64,000 nt of DNA from the NCBI GenBank assembly GCA_008711295.1, contig VUYV01000003.1, positions 2,987,586 through 3,051,585 on the forward strand. The letters run 5' to 3'. Under the pieces are notes generated by a model. It was not told the origin of the DNA and searched no databases. It saw nothing but the letters and a program-made list of their open reading frames with translations. Positions 34,001-46,354 of this stretch are shown here, one piece after another. Made by a program: the position numbers and the translations under genes. The DNA comes from Anarhynchus alexandrinus (lineage: Eukaryota > Chordata > Aves > Charadriiformes > Charadriidae). Position 1 is the stretch's first letter. Every line of letters starts with the position of its first letter.

Positions 34001-36330
34001 CACTATTGCCTAATATGGTAGACGTAGTAACAGTACAGCCATGGCTGACAGTACAATGATTTCTCCTTCACAAATACAGGGTCAGGTTTCTCACTTAAAT
34101 TTTGGTAACTTATAGGGACTGTAATGGAGATACGGACTCCTATTATGTTAAGTAAAAAGACATTTAGCTTAGAAAGAGAAAATTTAAATTCTTATTCATC
34201 TTTTAGGTTGACTATATTAATCCTAAGTTTCTATTTAACAGTAGTGCAATGGTGATGATGCTTGGGGAGGGAATAAGACGGAGAGAGGAATTGTAGTCGT
34301 ATTGTTATGTCTCAGACAGTATCTAACCCTTTTGAAGTACTGCCGCTCCCCTTCCTTCCAAGACCATAAATTAATTTTATAGCTTGTAGGTCTACGATGA
34401 AAAGGATTGAAAACATAACCATGACCACAGATAGAAATAGAGAATTAGAATTAGAAACCCTTTCATGGGAAGGGACTTTTGCAACTCCAGAATTCAGTTT
34501 GCATGGTAGGAAACTAAAATTATTTCAAACACCAAAAGACATAAATATGTGGGTTTCCTGGATTCAAAATACAAATCATCGCTGCTTACAAGGGAATGGG
34601 TGAATGTGACCATTTTGTGTTGTTACCTACAGAAGCAATGCCGAAGGGTATTATATTTTCTTAACTGTTAATAAAAATGCTCTCAAGCATTAATACAAAC
34701 ACTTTTTTACACTCTCTCTTGATATCTGCCACCTTTATGGACTTGCTTGAAAAAATATGCTATCTGAAAGATGCCACATGTGGCATTGACAGGCAGCTAT
34801 TCAGAGCATGGCAGACAGCCAGTAAATCACTCAGTAGAGTTTTCTGTCCTTCCAGACATATCTTACAGAATCTACAATTTCTGCCTTCGCAGTATACTTC
34901 AATGTCAGAGTTTATGTTCTCTTTACTTTTATATGTGAAAGTGACAAAAAAGGTACACATTCTCCCGCTAATTGATTTTTCTCTCCTTTCGAAGCTCAAG
35001 TGCACAAGTCCCAGCATGTGTTAACAAGTCTCTCACAGTCATTCCAAGTAGTCTGATGGCAAAGCAAGTTTTTTCTTCTCTAGGAGGGGAAAAGAGAAAA
35101 AAAAAAGGTTTTTTTACCAACCAGGTCTTTTGGTCATTCATGCTACTAGCAGTTTGTTCAAAATCTGTGAGAAACCTTCACACCTGAAATTAAATTTTCA
35201 ATTCTTGCCAGAACATAAACTGATAGGAAAAAATATGTAACCTTTGCCTATTTCATGTAAATTCATTTTTTCAGCTGTTCAAATGTTTTTGGCAGTGAAC
35301 CAATTCTTCTAAGGGAAGCTGCTACAAAGACTGCATTAAATACCCTAGTAAAGCTTCCACCTCTTAAAACTTGTAACAAAACACAACCAGTACTACCTGT
35401 TCTGCCAAAGGGTCAGTCTAGCCTAGAAATTTCCTACATCAATAGATATAGATGAACATACAAGAAAGAGTAAGAAAAGGACAAGATCATATAATACCTA
35501 GTTTATGAATGTTTATATTATGACCACATAAATTAATCTCATTAAACAACACCTTCACAAGCTAACACCAAATATGCCCTCAGATGCTGTGGCGGAACAT
35601 GTTCTCAAAAAACACTGATCTTTGTCCCTCTGAAATTTGAAATGTCACTGGGATGGCTCAGATTGACTGGATACACCCAGTTTTGGAGGATCTAAATCTT
35701 TATCAGATAACTTTATATTTAAATCTCAGGAACGCAAATTTATTATTATATAAATATAAATGCATCTCAAGCAGAAATGATGAATTTAGATGCGGTGTGT
35801 AGGCCATGGAAAAGTTTGAGTTGTGTCTGTTTCAGTCTCACATATACTCCATAACGGCTTAATTCTGGGCTGACCTTAATGAACAGGATATCACAGCCCC
35901 TGTTCTTCCTTTAATGCAATTTTATGTAAAATAGTACCAGTATGTGACAAAATACTAATTTCTGAGAATCTTTTGTTTTGCACAGTGGTTTCCAATGCAT
36001 GTTCTGAACTCCATACCTTGACGTTTGTTTTCCCTTGTATCAGCTATAGACAGCTTTGGAAAATATTTTTCTTATGCAAACTCAAATTCGTTACAGTGAG
36101 ATGCAGATTTGCTAATCCTCTTGCCTTCTTTGCTACTTCAGGGACATAAAGTGTCGCGCGCATTTTCTGGCTGGCCAGAGCCAAGGGTACATCAGGTTAC
36201 TGATGAATCTCACTCAGGGAGCCTGCACAGGGACAGCCAGCAGACATGAGAAACTCACACACCCCACATATCCCAGGACCTAAACGAGATTTTAACTAAG
36301 TAGGGTTCTTTTTGCCTTCGCTGTAGGAAA
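31004..36330. other. Unique AT-rich DNA, no gene recognised
   Basis: No supported gene or mobile element. T and A runs recur (for example near 32,941, 33,937 and 35,097). The frame at 34677-35024 has no recognisable motif. A CpG-containing word, TGTCGCGCGCATTTTC, at about 36,152 stands out against CpG-poor surroundings. Confidence 0.5.
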
Positions 36331-36339
36331 TGCATCAGC

Positions 36340-36510
36340 CTTAGGGGTGCTGGGAAGTGCTGTGGGTGAGCTCCTGCCCTGCAGCCACAGCCTGGGTCCC
36401 ACCACGGAGCGCGGCCAGGCTGGGCTGGGCTGGCGGGACCGTGGGGCAAAAGCCCTGGGCAGTGGGGAGTGCCGGGGCCTCACCGTGCAGTGTGGCCCTG
36501 ACAGCTGCAA
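36340..36510. other. Isolated GC-rich patch
   Basis: GC-rich sequence with seven CpGs between about 36,404 and 36,485, flanked by AT-rich DNA. Frames are open on both strands over it, which is a by-product of GC content. It ends in a pyrimidine run plus AG (TCTCTTTTTCTTTCAG, ending at 36527) that looks like a splice acceptor, but no coding exon follows. Possible origins are an old repeat, an orphan CpG island or a non-coding exon; none can be chosen from sequence alone. Confidence 0.4.
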
Positions 36511-36884
36511 TCTCTTTTTCTTTCAGGAAAATGGATTTAGTTAAAAGCCAGAGTTGATAATCCATTTGTCTTCAGAGTTGGCTATGGAGTTTTAACAGCT
36601 CCTGACTGTGTGTACATGAAATGTGACAATTCCCATGCGTTTTTATACATAAAGACTGAAGGTGAGGGACTGGAAATCCTTATAAAACTGAAGAAATTAA
36701 TTGTCTTAGTAACTGTAAGGATTTCAGAGTGGAACAAACTAAGCCAAATTTTAATGCCTCTTCCATGTCTTGTAAGAGGATATAGAAAGTCTTGCATGTT
36801 GCATTGTGGAAGCACAAAAGATTTTCAGGGAAGATGAAAATCAAACAGAATGACAGTTCCTACTATTGGCAGCAGGCTTTCAAG

Positions 36885-36991
36885 AAAAAAACCAAACCAC
36901 AACCCCCCCCAAAAAAACCACAAAACCCACAACAACAAAAAAAACAACAAAACAAAAGGACAGCAAAAAGAAACCAAAACAAAACAACACG
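36885..36991 (+). repeat. Long A/C-rich low-complexity tract
   Basis: About 107 bases composed of A7-A8, CCAAACC, C8 and CAACAACAAA units. There is no G or T until 36,958 and only scattered G afterwards. It is the largest of four such tracts in the window. Frames reading Lys/Gln/Thr-rich or, antisense, Phe/Cys/Gly-rich peptides here are artefacts. Confidence 0.85.
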
Positions 36992-37859
36992 CAGATGACT
37001 AAACTCCATATTTGTCTTCGGCAAATTTTTTTGGCAGAGATTAGGATAGCCTAACCAACAATCTGTCATCGTCTGAGTGACATTTAGGTGCTCCCACTTG
37101 AAATGATACAGATTCTTTAGCAGGTCCATTCTCTTCCTGATTTAATCATCGGTGTGTTGCAGTATGGCAGCAGGTTTCAACAGTTTTTACCTGTAACTGT
37201 GACCTGGGAAATCTGGGCATGCTGCATTCTGTTATTAATCACCAAGCATACTGTATTGAAATGGCTAAAGAGTCCTCATGAGTCTTTTCTAGAGATGAAA
37301 TCGTCACCAGCAAGATTCTCTTCTGAGACTTCAGAAGTAAAATGTCAAACCAAATATTCACAACAAAATAAGTACCTCTCTGGCACAAAAAGGGGAAATG
37401 GTCTCAAGGTGATATGCAGCAACCCTCAGTCACAGTAAACAGAGTTACAGCTTCCTTTTGTCAGTTTTATCTTCAATGTGATTTAATTCTGATTTGTCAT
37501 TTTCAGTGCTGCTCAGTGTTTTGATTCTGAGATTAATGGATTTAGATAAAATGCAGTTTGAATGAAGGAAAGATTTTCAATGGTATATTTTTAGAAGAAT
37601 CAGGCTTTAGAGAAGGGGGAATTCTGCTAGGGGAAGGGATTGACTTCTCCAGGGTTTCCCAGCAAGCTGCTGGCAGTACAAGAAATAGGACCTTGGCCTT
37701 CTGAGGCTGCGCCTACTGTTCTGTCCAGCGGCCTCCATGGCTGCTTTTTACAAGTAACAGTCACAAAAAGCAGGGCCAGCAAAATGCCTTCATCGTAAAC
37801 CAATAAGCAAGATGTATTCAAATGCTTCCAGCAATTGTTGAGCCATTGATTCACAGTCA

Positions 37860-38450
37860 TCCCTCAAAACACCGAGCGTGAAGAGCAGCAACTCTTTTCA
37901 TTCCTGCAGTGCATATCTGCACGGCACAGGCATTAGGCAGAGAAGGAGCTGCCTAATTAGGAGGGTTTGTCCTGGCTTTAATGCAGCTTAAGAACAGCTG
38001 CTTTAAGTTGCGTTATTGGCCTGTGGAAGCCACTAAAGATGCTTTCTCCCCTTCAAAATGGATCTGTTCTGTGGCCTTTAGCAAATCAATAAATCTACTT
38101 AAATAGGATGGAAATACTCTGATTTGGGAAGTGCCTTGTGTAGGGTGTGCCAGCAAGTTACCGGCTGCCTGCTGTTACCTCCTAATCCAAAAGGAGTAGT
38201 CACCATTTAAAATGACATATTGCACTATTTGTAGCGCTTTCTAAAAGGCTGCTTAGCCAGGTGCAACTCTGATCTCACAGGGGCAGGAGCCACAGCTGCA
38301 AATGGATGGAAATCCGGAATTTGTAGTGCCAGTGAAAGAGGATCACCAGATGGGAAATTTAGCAGGAAATCTCAGTTCCATTATGAATCTCCCCCTCTGC
38401 ATTTCCAAGTGAAAAAGAACGCTTGAATACTGAAAATTATGACAGATTAA
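37860..38450. promoter_or_regulatory. Possible conserved non-coding element / enhancer
   Basis: About 590 bases of unique sequence free of homopolymers and dense in developmental-factor-like words: GCCTAATTAGGAG near 37,951 (palindromic TAATTA), GAACAGCTGC near 37,993 (E-box), AAATCAATAAATC near 38,083 (HOX/PBX-like), CCATTTAAAATGACA near 38,203, and AAATGGATGGAAATCCGGAATTT near 38,299. All six frames are closed at short range. In an otherwise drifting AT-rich background this texture is typical of vertebrate conserved elements, but conservation itself was not measured. Confidence 0.28.
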
Positions 38451-38937
38451 ACAATTATTGTGAATCGCAGATAGCTGGCTCAGATGTACCTGAGGTTCTG
38501 AAATTACAGATGGCAAATTTTACATAGCATTGTGATGTGCTTTTGCTGCAGATATTAGGGGGAGCAGGGAAAAGTGCACAGAATCTCTGAAAATGGGAAA
38601 CCCAAACAAAGGCAAAGAGGGAATTAATACACAGAAGCTTGTCAATGTACTCCATTCAGAATAACACAAACTACTGCTTCTGCTGTCAGCTGTTTAGTAA
38701 TAAAAATTACCCAGCAAATATTGAAGGTCTATCCTCATAGCAAAAGAGTTGCATAAAAGTGTATAGATGATATACTAGATTAGTTAGATTGCTGGAATGT
38801 TTTTCATGTGCACTTTTTTGTGTGTGAGGCATACTGTTCTGCAGACAAGTCGGGGAGGGGAAGGTACGGGTGAGGAAGCTCTTGGAAATTACCTGTATTT
38901 ACAGTGGGAATAATCTGGCTTTTTGAGGAGCGATGAA

Positions 38938-38960
38938 TTTTTTTTTTTTTTTTTTTTTTT
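38938..38960 (+). repeat. T23 homopolymer
   Basis: Twenty-three consecutive T, the longest homopolymer in the window. It is a likely site of sequencing length error. Confidence 0.92.
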
Positions 38961-40107
38961 CCACAAAATGACAGCTTCCTAAAACTTATTGGTGATAGTA
39001 GGCAAATTTGATCATCACCAAAACTCATATGTAATATATATCAATAGATGAAAAAATTCACCCTACTGCATGGGAAGACAGCCAACAGACTGTAGCATTA
39101 AGCACTTACTCATTCCTTAAGGCTTTCTTTTGCATGTTTGCACGCAAATATTTCAAAGCATGTGGAATTATATAGAGATATGCCAAGAAAGCTTTTTGTC
39201 TTCGTATCTTGTAGGACAGTCACACAGCTGAATGCTTTCACATTTTATTATTCATGTGAAAATAATAGAATATTTTTATATCTGCCATCGTAATACAATA
39301 ACTTTTAAAATTATAACTCCTTAGATAAAATTTTAGCTTTCTGTATTAAGATCTCAATATGATAGCAACATTGAGGGTAGAAAGTACTGGCTTTATGATT
39401 TGCCAAAGGGGTAGAATAAGGGTACCTACCCAAACATCTTCTTGTGTGTTTTCCGAGGATTCTTCTGACTTGGTCTAATAACAGCCAAGTTTACTGAAGC
39501 TGCTTCAGTAAATATATGTTATATAGATTAAACACTTAGTGATGAAATACATTTTTACTGGTCTTAAAGCTACATCATTTGGGAAAAAATGTATTGAGTA
39601 CTGACCTAGAAATCAGGAGTCCAGGTGTCTTTATTGTGCCATAGGCTTCCTCTGTCAGTGGCTGACTTTGGATGTCTGATACCTAAAAAAGCATTTAGGA
39701 ATTGATGGGATTTCCAGAAGCACCAGATCTTAATTCAGGATTAACCTATATGAAAACCAACTCTGAAGGTACAAGCTGTGGATTGAGTTGAGGGAGATTC
39801 CAGCTGAAGAACGGATTTCTCTGTGACTTTGAAACTATCCTCTCTTTTGCATGAAGAGCACGTCTGTAAAGTGTAGATAACAGCGTGGTGTTGGAAGGAA
39901 AAGAAATTATAAGTTCTGAGGGGATCTGAAAGAAATAACTTGATAAGTAGGAAATAAAAAAATACAATTTCTAGAATCTGGCATCTTCTTCTAAACTAGG
40001 GGGAATATGATATATTTATTTTCTTTTGGATTGTCAATGATCCTGGAAAAATATAGAGATGGAAATGGAAAAATTGCAACTGTGTACTTGAATAATCAGC
40101 CTTCCCT

Positions 40108-40122
40108 AAAAAAAAAAAAAAA
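40108..40122 (+). repeat. A15 homopolymer
   Basis: Fifteen consecutive A in AT-rich DNA. Confidence 0.9.
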
Positions 40123-43100
40123 GGCTAATTTTGCATTGAAATTATTTTATCACCTTCATATTCAAATTATAGCAACTAGATACATGCTTTGGGATAAAGG
40201 CGGAAAATTAGTATCCCTAGTTAGCCTTGGAGATACCATCAAAGTCACTTAAAACACATGGCTGAGACAAAATAAAACAACGCAATGTTGATATTTAAAA
40301 ATGTTATTTATTATTGTTAGAAGTTTATATAAATGGTGTTATATTTTTTATAGAAAACTTTTAATTAATTGCAGTTTTAAAATATACTTCTTAAAACTGT
40401 TCCAGTGAAGGAAGCAATAAACATTAACACAAACAATATAAAATTGCAGTCTAATCTAGTGGGTTTTCGTGTGAGTAGTGCTTATTCCTTGCTAGAAATT
40501 TGTATTAGCATGGTAAATACTGATGTTCCACAAACTTAGTTACAAATGTGTGCCATGAAAGTGAAAAAGAAGTAATGAAAATTACAGATTTCAGGAAAAC
40601 TTTTGCTGGGGCAACAGCCCTGCAGTGAAACTAAGAAGACAATACAGCTGTCTCATTGCTCCACATCATTGTACAAGATGACTGATGGACATGGAAACCT
40701 GAGACAGCTGGTGTATGAGGACAGCATTTTGTGCCACATATAGCCTGCACGCATGCATACAAGAAAGCCTCTGGATAACGCTTGGTTGAAAGTATTCTGC
40801 CAAAACAGATTTCTCAGTAACCAGTGAACTTTTGAAGTAAACTGATATTTTTTCAAAATATCTCTATTTTCTCAGATATTTTCTTAATGAAAAACTTACA
40901 GTATGCAAAAAAAGGCCTTTATTAAGTTTGACTTCCCAAGGTAAAGAGACTCGGAGTAGTTTATGCCAACATCACATTTTTGACTGAGGCCAGTAGGCTG
41001 CTACAAAACAACGGGGATAAAAGAAGGTATAATAGGGCTAAAAAGAATAGCTATTTGTTAATCTGCTTCCATGTACTTGTAAGCCTATTCTCAAATAACC
41101 GGAGCTTCATTTTATCACAAAAGCACAAAATCCATAAATTCTTTTGAACATTGAATATTCTTGATGTCTCTATTAATACCAAATGACATTAGAAGTCTGG
41201 TTAAGTTTTATAGTCAAATTTGCAATTAAATTACAGATATAGAAGTTCATTTATCAGTTAACAGATATTCCCAGTCTAAAGTCTCTAGACTATTTTACTT
41301 AATAACCTCTTTTCATTTTTCTAACATGAGCACTCTCAGACCTTTGGCTGTCTTTGGATAAGACATTCTCCAAGCTCTTCATTTTTTTATATGGCTCCTT
41401 GCATTGCTTATGTATCCTATTATTTTACTTCCCCCATTGCCCATAACTGCCCTTTGAGAAGTGGTAAACAAAGTTATGCAGGTTCATTTAGGAAAACTGC
41501 ATTTTTCTTTTATAAAAATAATTCCTTCTGTAAAATAATTTTATTGTCTTTATACTGTATGTATCAATATATAAAATAGTAAAAAAGGAAAAAAGAAGTG
41601 AGAAAGTATCTGAAGACAACCAATTAACCAATTTCTTCAGCATACGTATGAAGAGTAAAAGGCAAGATATGCTTTTGATTGAGACATGTCAGTAGCATAT
41701 AAAGAATATTTATGTACTTAATATGTTTTAGTTTTGTCAGAAGACAAGACAGATAATAATGTTGTACAGTGTTTTGAACATCAGCTCATTCCAGGAACTA
41801 AGGAATGTAGGAGATAAGCTTGAAAGGGCTGGGTCAAATGCAAGAAACTGCAGGGGCACTCTGCAGTCATTCAGGAGCTCAGTCCTTTTGGATCCAAACT
41901 TTTACAGATGGAGAAGAATCAGGCAGGTCCTCCTGCATATCCAACCACAATCAATGTTGCTGCCAGAAAAAAGAGGAGCCAAAGCAGAAAACGGTTGGTC
42001 TGGCATTGTGTTAACAGCAGTCTGAGAAATGACTGTAACACGTACCAAAACTTTTGCTTTCCCTGGCTTCAAAATTTTTGTTACTTCAGAACAAGGGCTA
42101 CATCCAGGCACCATGAAAGTGAGTAAAGGGTTTGAAGGATGTGCTTCAGCTTAATGATAATTGTTTGTTCAATTTCTGTGCCCCCAGCCAAAGACTGCAG
42201 AAGGTTATTCTGTCCTCTAAAATTGCTTAATTTACCTATGACAATGTGCCTAAGAAAATAGTCTGCAATCACTAGCAAAGATCAATAGGCATCAGCACTT
42301 CAGCTTCCAAGCCTTAAGATGTCATGCCATTTGGGCCTTTATTACCACTATTTATCTTATTTATTATCTGGATCAATTTTATTTAAGACCAAGACTCTGA
42401 ATGAGACACTATCACTTCAGAACAGCATTTTCTCAGAAAGCGCACTTCTAAAAAAGGTCAGGTGGACTGAATCACAAAGAATTTGGCTTTCTTCCCTACA
42501 TGACTTACATAAAAAATAATTAGAAATGGCAGCTCTAGATTGTCAGGAAACAGCTCCATTCCAGACACAATCAATTCAAGTGCATGGTTGAAAATGACAA
42601 AACAGTAAAGAGTTGATCAATCTTTTAGACTTTTTTTGTTCTATACTTGGACTATTCCCATTCTTTTCACAGAATTTTGAAACTGAAGACTGTTGTGATT
42701 ATCTCATCCAATGGGCCACAGAATTTCCTTAATGAATTCCTGCATCAGACTTGCAATTCCTGCCTGAGCAAGACTAGGTGCTACTCTGGCAGACACTTAA
42801 TCTTGGTTCAAACACTTCCAATGATGAAATATCCCTCACGGTCACAGTAAATTACTCCAGCTGCGAGTCATTCACACTTATTTCTCATTTGAACTTGTCT
42901 AGAGTAATTTCCAGTATTTTGTTGTGCTTTTTTCCTGCTAAAGTTTCAAATCTTTTCTCATCTTAAACTTGTAGGTTCTCACAGGTGATGGGAAAGCTGT
43001 CCTTAAACATTTGTTGGATAAAATAGATAGCTAACACCTAAACTGGTGTGAGACCAATTTTCTAGGTGAACAATTCTACCTCTTGGGATTTTTTGCTGCA

Positions 43101-45089
43101 GTATTCCAGAAAACAGCCTTATTTTGAATAGCATTACAGTTACGGGCTGTAAATCAGCCCCCAAAGATTTTTTCAAAATTTGATCATACATGTCTCAAAA
43201 AAATACTTGTGACATTTCTGTATACTCAGTTCTACTAAAAAGAGCAAATACTACCAGCTATTTTTTCTTGGTAGCTGCTATAGTAAGATTTCAAAGTGAC
43301 AAGAGGGATCTTATACTTTTAATTTGTATTGTTGAAAACGCCAGTAACAGTTCATTTATTTTAAATCTGGCTTAAGCACTATCAAAGACAATAACTTTTG
43401 AATAAACAGGGTCTACTCACCAAGATCAAAAAGGAATAGATATTTATCTGTTGCAAAAAAGCATAACTCTATGGGATTCTGTCAAACTACACTAATTTAC
43501 CTCAGCACACAGTATGACCTAGAGCTTTCCTTCTCGGTAATAAAGTAGATATGTTCAAACTCACATTTTTACAGCTGCTGCATTTAATGAAGAGTAGAAA
43601 TCTTACTATTTAAAATAGAATTTTAAAGTAAGAGCTGATCTTTTTTATAGATCTCAAAATTATTAAATGCTTTTACTGTTCTCAGTTTTGAAATTAAAAT
43701 CACTCTCTGTATCACAGATAATTAAATGCATATCATCTGATGATACAGCTATGTAATCCATTTTAAAACAGCAATAAGTAAAATATAACCAAAAGTAACC
43801 TTGAACATCCATAATATATTAAATCAGGAAAAGGCTTGAACATGGCATTTATTTCCACAAAAAAATTACTTGTGTACATATACATATATTATTAGAAAAC
43901 TTTGAATTATAAAATACAGCTGTGTTCCGAACTTATGAAGGACCAATTATTACTTTAGGTTAGCTGATGAAGTGAGAAGATCATTCTCTTTGCTATGTCC
44001 TGCTAAAGGCTTTTCCTTGTTCTCAGAAAGGTCTTGAATTCAACAGGATGGTTTATAGCTACCTGCATGCAGAAAGGCTCGTCAGAGAGAGGTCAGAGGC
44101 AGCTGTGAAAAACGTGTCTCAGAACTCGCCTTTTTTACTGCACAGAAACTCTACCACATATCTTAGTGTTTTCTATAAAGTACACATGTGTACATATAAC
44201 ATATATGCACATATTTTATGTACATGTACACCTATACATAATCTTCCTAATGAAAAAGAAAGTGTTGAACTCTTAACTCCTCAATGTTGGGGGGGATTCT
44301 TGAATGAGGAGATTATTGAACAAAGGAGACAAAAGTCATCATCTTCAAGCTGTAGTCTTCTCTGCAGTTTTATCCTGAAGGTCTAAGCCTTGAACTAAGG
44401 TAAGACATGAAAATGATATTAAGTTGACCAAGGATGATCAAACTGAGGCAGTTCTGGACATGCAGAGAAGTAGAAACCGTAGCTGCTGGAGAAAGTTTCT
44501 TGGTTGAGATTGTAGGTACTAGGTGAGAACTTGGTGGGAGTTTTGAGGTTTGTACTAAGAGAACTTAAACTCAAAAATCCTTCTGTGTGTACAAGTCTAG
44601 GACCTTTCACAGCTCTGGAGCACTACGACTGAGTCTTCATATGTATACAAGCAGAATTTATGTAAACATGGATATTTTACAATCCTAGCATAATGTACAG
44701 TGGCCAGATAAAAACTAGACTTTTTAACAGAAAGTGAACAAAAATTATCTGAAAATGCCAATTAGATGAAAATATAACTTTTAGACATAAGTGTATGCAT
44801 ACTTCTGTAAATATTGCATATTCTTATGGAAGTATTACATAAAACTTACATGAATGTTATAGTTTATGTAACATTAATTTGATCAGAATTTTAATAAGGT
44901 ATTGAAATGACTGCTTTTGATATGGTTGAAAAATTCAATTTTCTTTATATTGAAATGGGTTATTTTGTTAACAGCTGATAAATTTAATTTCAGCCCTAAG
45001 GTCTTAGATTTTTTTTATTGAGAGTTATATATTATGATTGATTGCATCATTGGTTATTACTGGTATGATTGACTATTATTGGTTATTTC

Positions 45090-45430
45090 ATGGTAAAATA
45101 TATATACATAAATGTATTATATATAAGTGTATATATATGTACATGTATTTTTATATATATTTATATGTATGTGTGTATGTGTGTATATATGTATATATGT
45201 GTGCATATATATGTCATATATGTTGTTATATAGGTAAAGTTATTGTATTTATGTAATTTATAATATATTATATGATATACAATATATAGATAGCATGTGA
45301 TAGATAAAATATTCTATATTCTAGTTGTATATTATAGTATAGCATAGTTTACTATTATATTATGTTTATATTATGTTCTATTTTTATGTTATGTTATATA
45401 TTATGCATATGTTATATATGAATGTTATAA
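45090..45430 (+). repeat. AT-rich (TA)n/(TATG)n microsatellite field
   Basis: About 340 bases almost without C, built from TATA, TATG, GTGTATAT and TTATATTATG words. The peptide readable through it (Tyr/Ile/Cys-rich, about 45,038-45,256) is a by-product of the repeat. It may be a DNA-unwinding or fragile sequence and is probably length-polymorphic. Confidence 0.85.
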
Positions 45431-45626
45431 AGTTTTTTAAAAATTAATGTTTTAATATATATTAATGTTTTGTTTAATACTTAAATAGCAACCAAAATAT
45501 GGATTTACCAATTAAAAAAAACAAGTTATCGCTTATGAAATGGTTGTTATAATGTTTTCTGGAAAAAATCTAATACTGTGCTATTTAAAATATAAATTCA
45601 AAATAATTTTCCAAATTGCATATGAC

Positions 45627-45695
45627 TTAAAGTTGAAACAAAAAATGCAAATGTCAATGTATTTTGACATTTCAACTTTTTGTTCTAAAACTTTG
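45627..45695. repeat. Imperfect inverted repeat
   Basis: The centre AAATGTCAA-TGTATT-TTGACATTT pairs perfectly over 9 bases. The arms extend outward with partial pairing (ACAAAAA against TTTTTGT, and beyond). It could be an eroded MITE-like element or chance in AT-rich DNA. Confidence 0.5.
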
Positions 45696-45714
45696 ACTTA
45701 TCTCCTTAAGTATT

Positions 45715-45730
45715 AAAAAAAAAAAAAAAA
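45715..45730 (+). repeat. A16 homopolymer
   Basis: Sixteen consecutive A just downstream of the inverted repeat. Confidence 0.9.
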
Positions 45731-46313
45731 TTCCTTTTTACTCTTTCACAAAGAATTCCAGATTCCACTTCTTTCCTCTTTTTTTGCAAGTTCTGACAGT
45801 GAAAGGTGTTAGATCATGCATTTGCTGGACACACAGAAAAAAAAATCCAAACTTCATCTCGGTCAATATAAGTTTTATGAACAGTGGAGAATGACGTGGA
45901 AGATAAGAGTGACTGTTAGTGTATTACCTCCGATAATTTATTGCCACCACCTCATCTTTCGTCTCTACGGAGCAACAGTGTCTCCTGGTGGTCAACTAGT
46001 AGTTAACGTCAGGCAACTATTTTTTCAAAAAGTATTAGGCTCCATTTCAGTTGACATATATGAAGGTACTTTCATAATACAGCTAAGACTCTTGTGTAAA
46101 TTCTTGCCCTGGGAAGTGGTTTTATTGAAAATTCATTCAAGCACTTTAGATACCTGGAATTAAATATGTACTTACATACTTTGAAATTAAAGAGCTGCTT
46201 TGGAAAAAAATTATTAATAAAAGCAAACTCCAAGTGCCTGTGGTCTCACCCCTCCTTGATTATGACCCAAATGCTCTTCCCCTCCCCCTGGCCAAGGACG
46301 TACTGATTAGATG

Positions 46314-46354
46314 AAATAAAAAAAAATAATTAAAAAAAAAAACCAAACCCAAAC
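46314..46354 (+). repeat. A-rich tract with AATAAA
   Basis: GAAATAAAAAAAAATAATT followed by A11 and CCAAACCCAAACG. A hexamer plus A-run can mark a retrocopy tail, but nothing recognisable lies upstream, so low-complexity DNA is the simpler reading. Confidence 0.7.

Larger units (their letters stand above)
36992..45089. other. Unique AT-rich DNA, no gene recognised
   Basis: No supported gene. A candidate conserved element is listed at 37,860-38,450. Homopolymers lie near 38.94 and 40.11 kb. A TACATA/GTACAT-rich patch lies at about 44,181-44,240. Confidence 0.5.

Noticed and set aside
36863..37129. 88-codon minus-strand Cys/Gly/Phe-rich frame that resembles a membrane peptide
   Set aside because: Antisense translation of the A/C low-complexity tract.
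45038..45256. 72-codon Tyr/Ile/Cys-rich frame
   Set aside because: Direct translation of the TA/TATG microsatellite.
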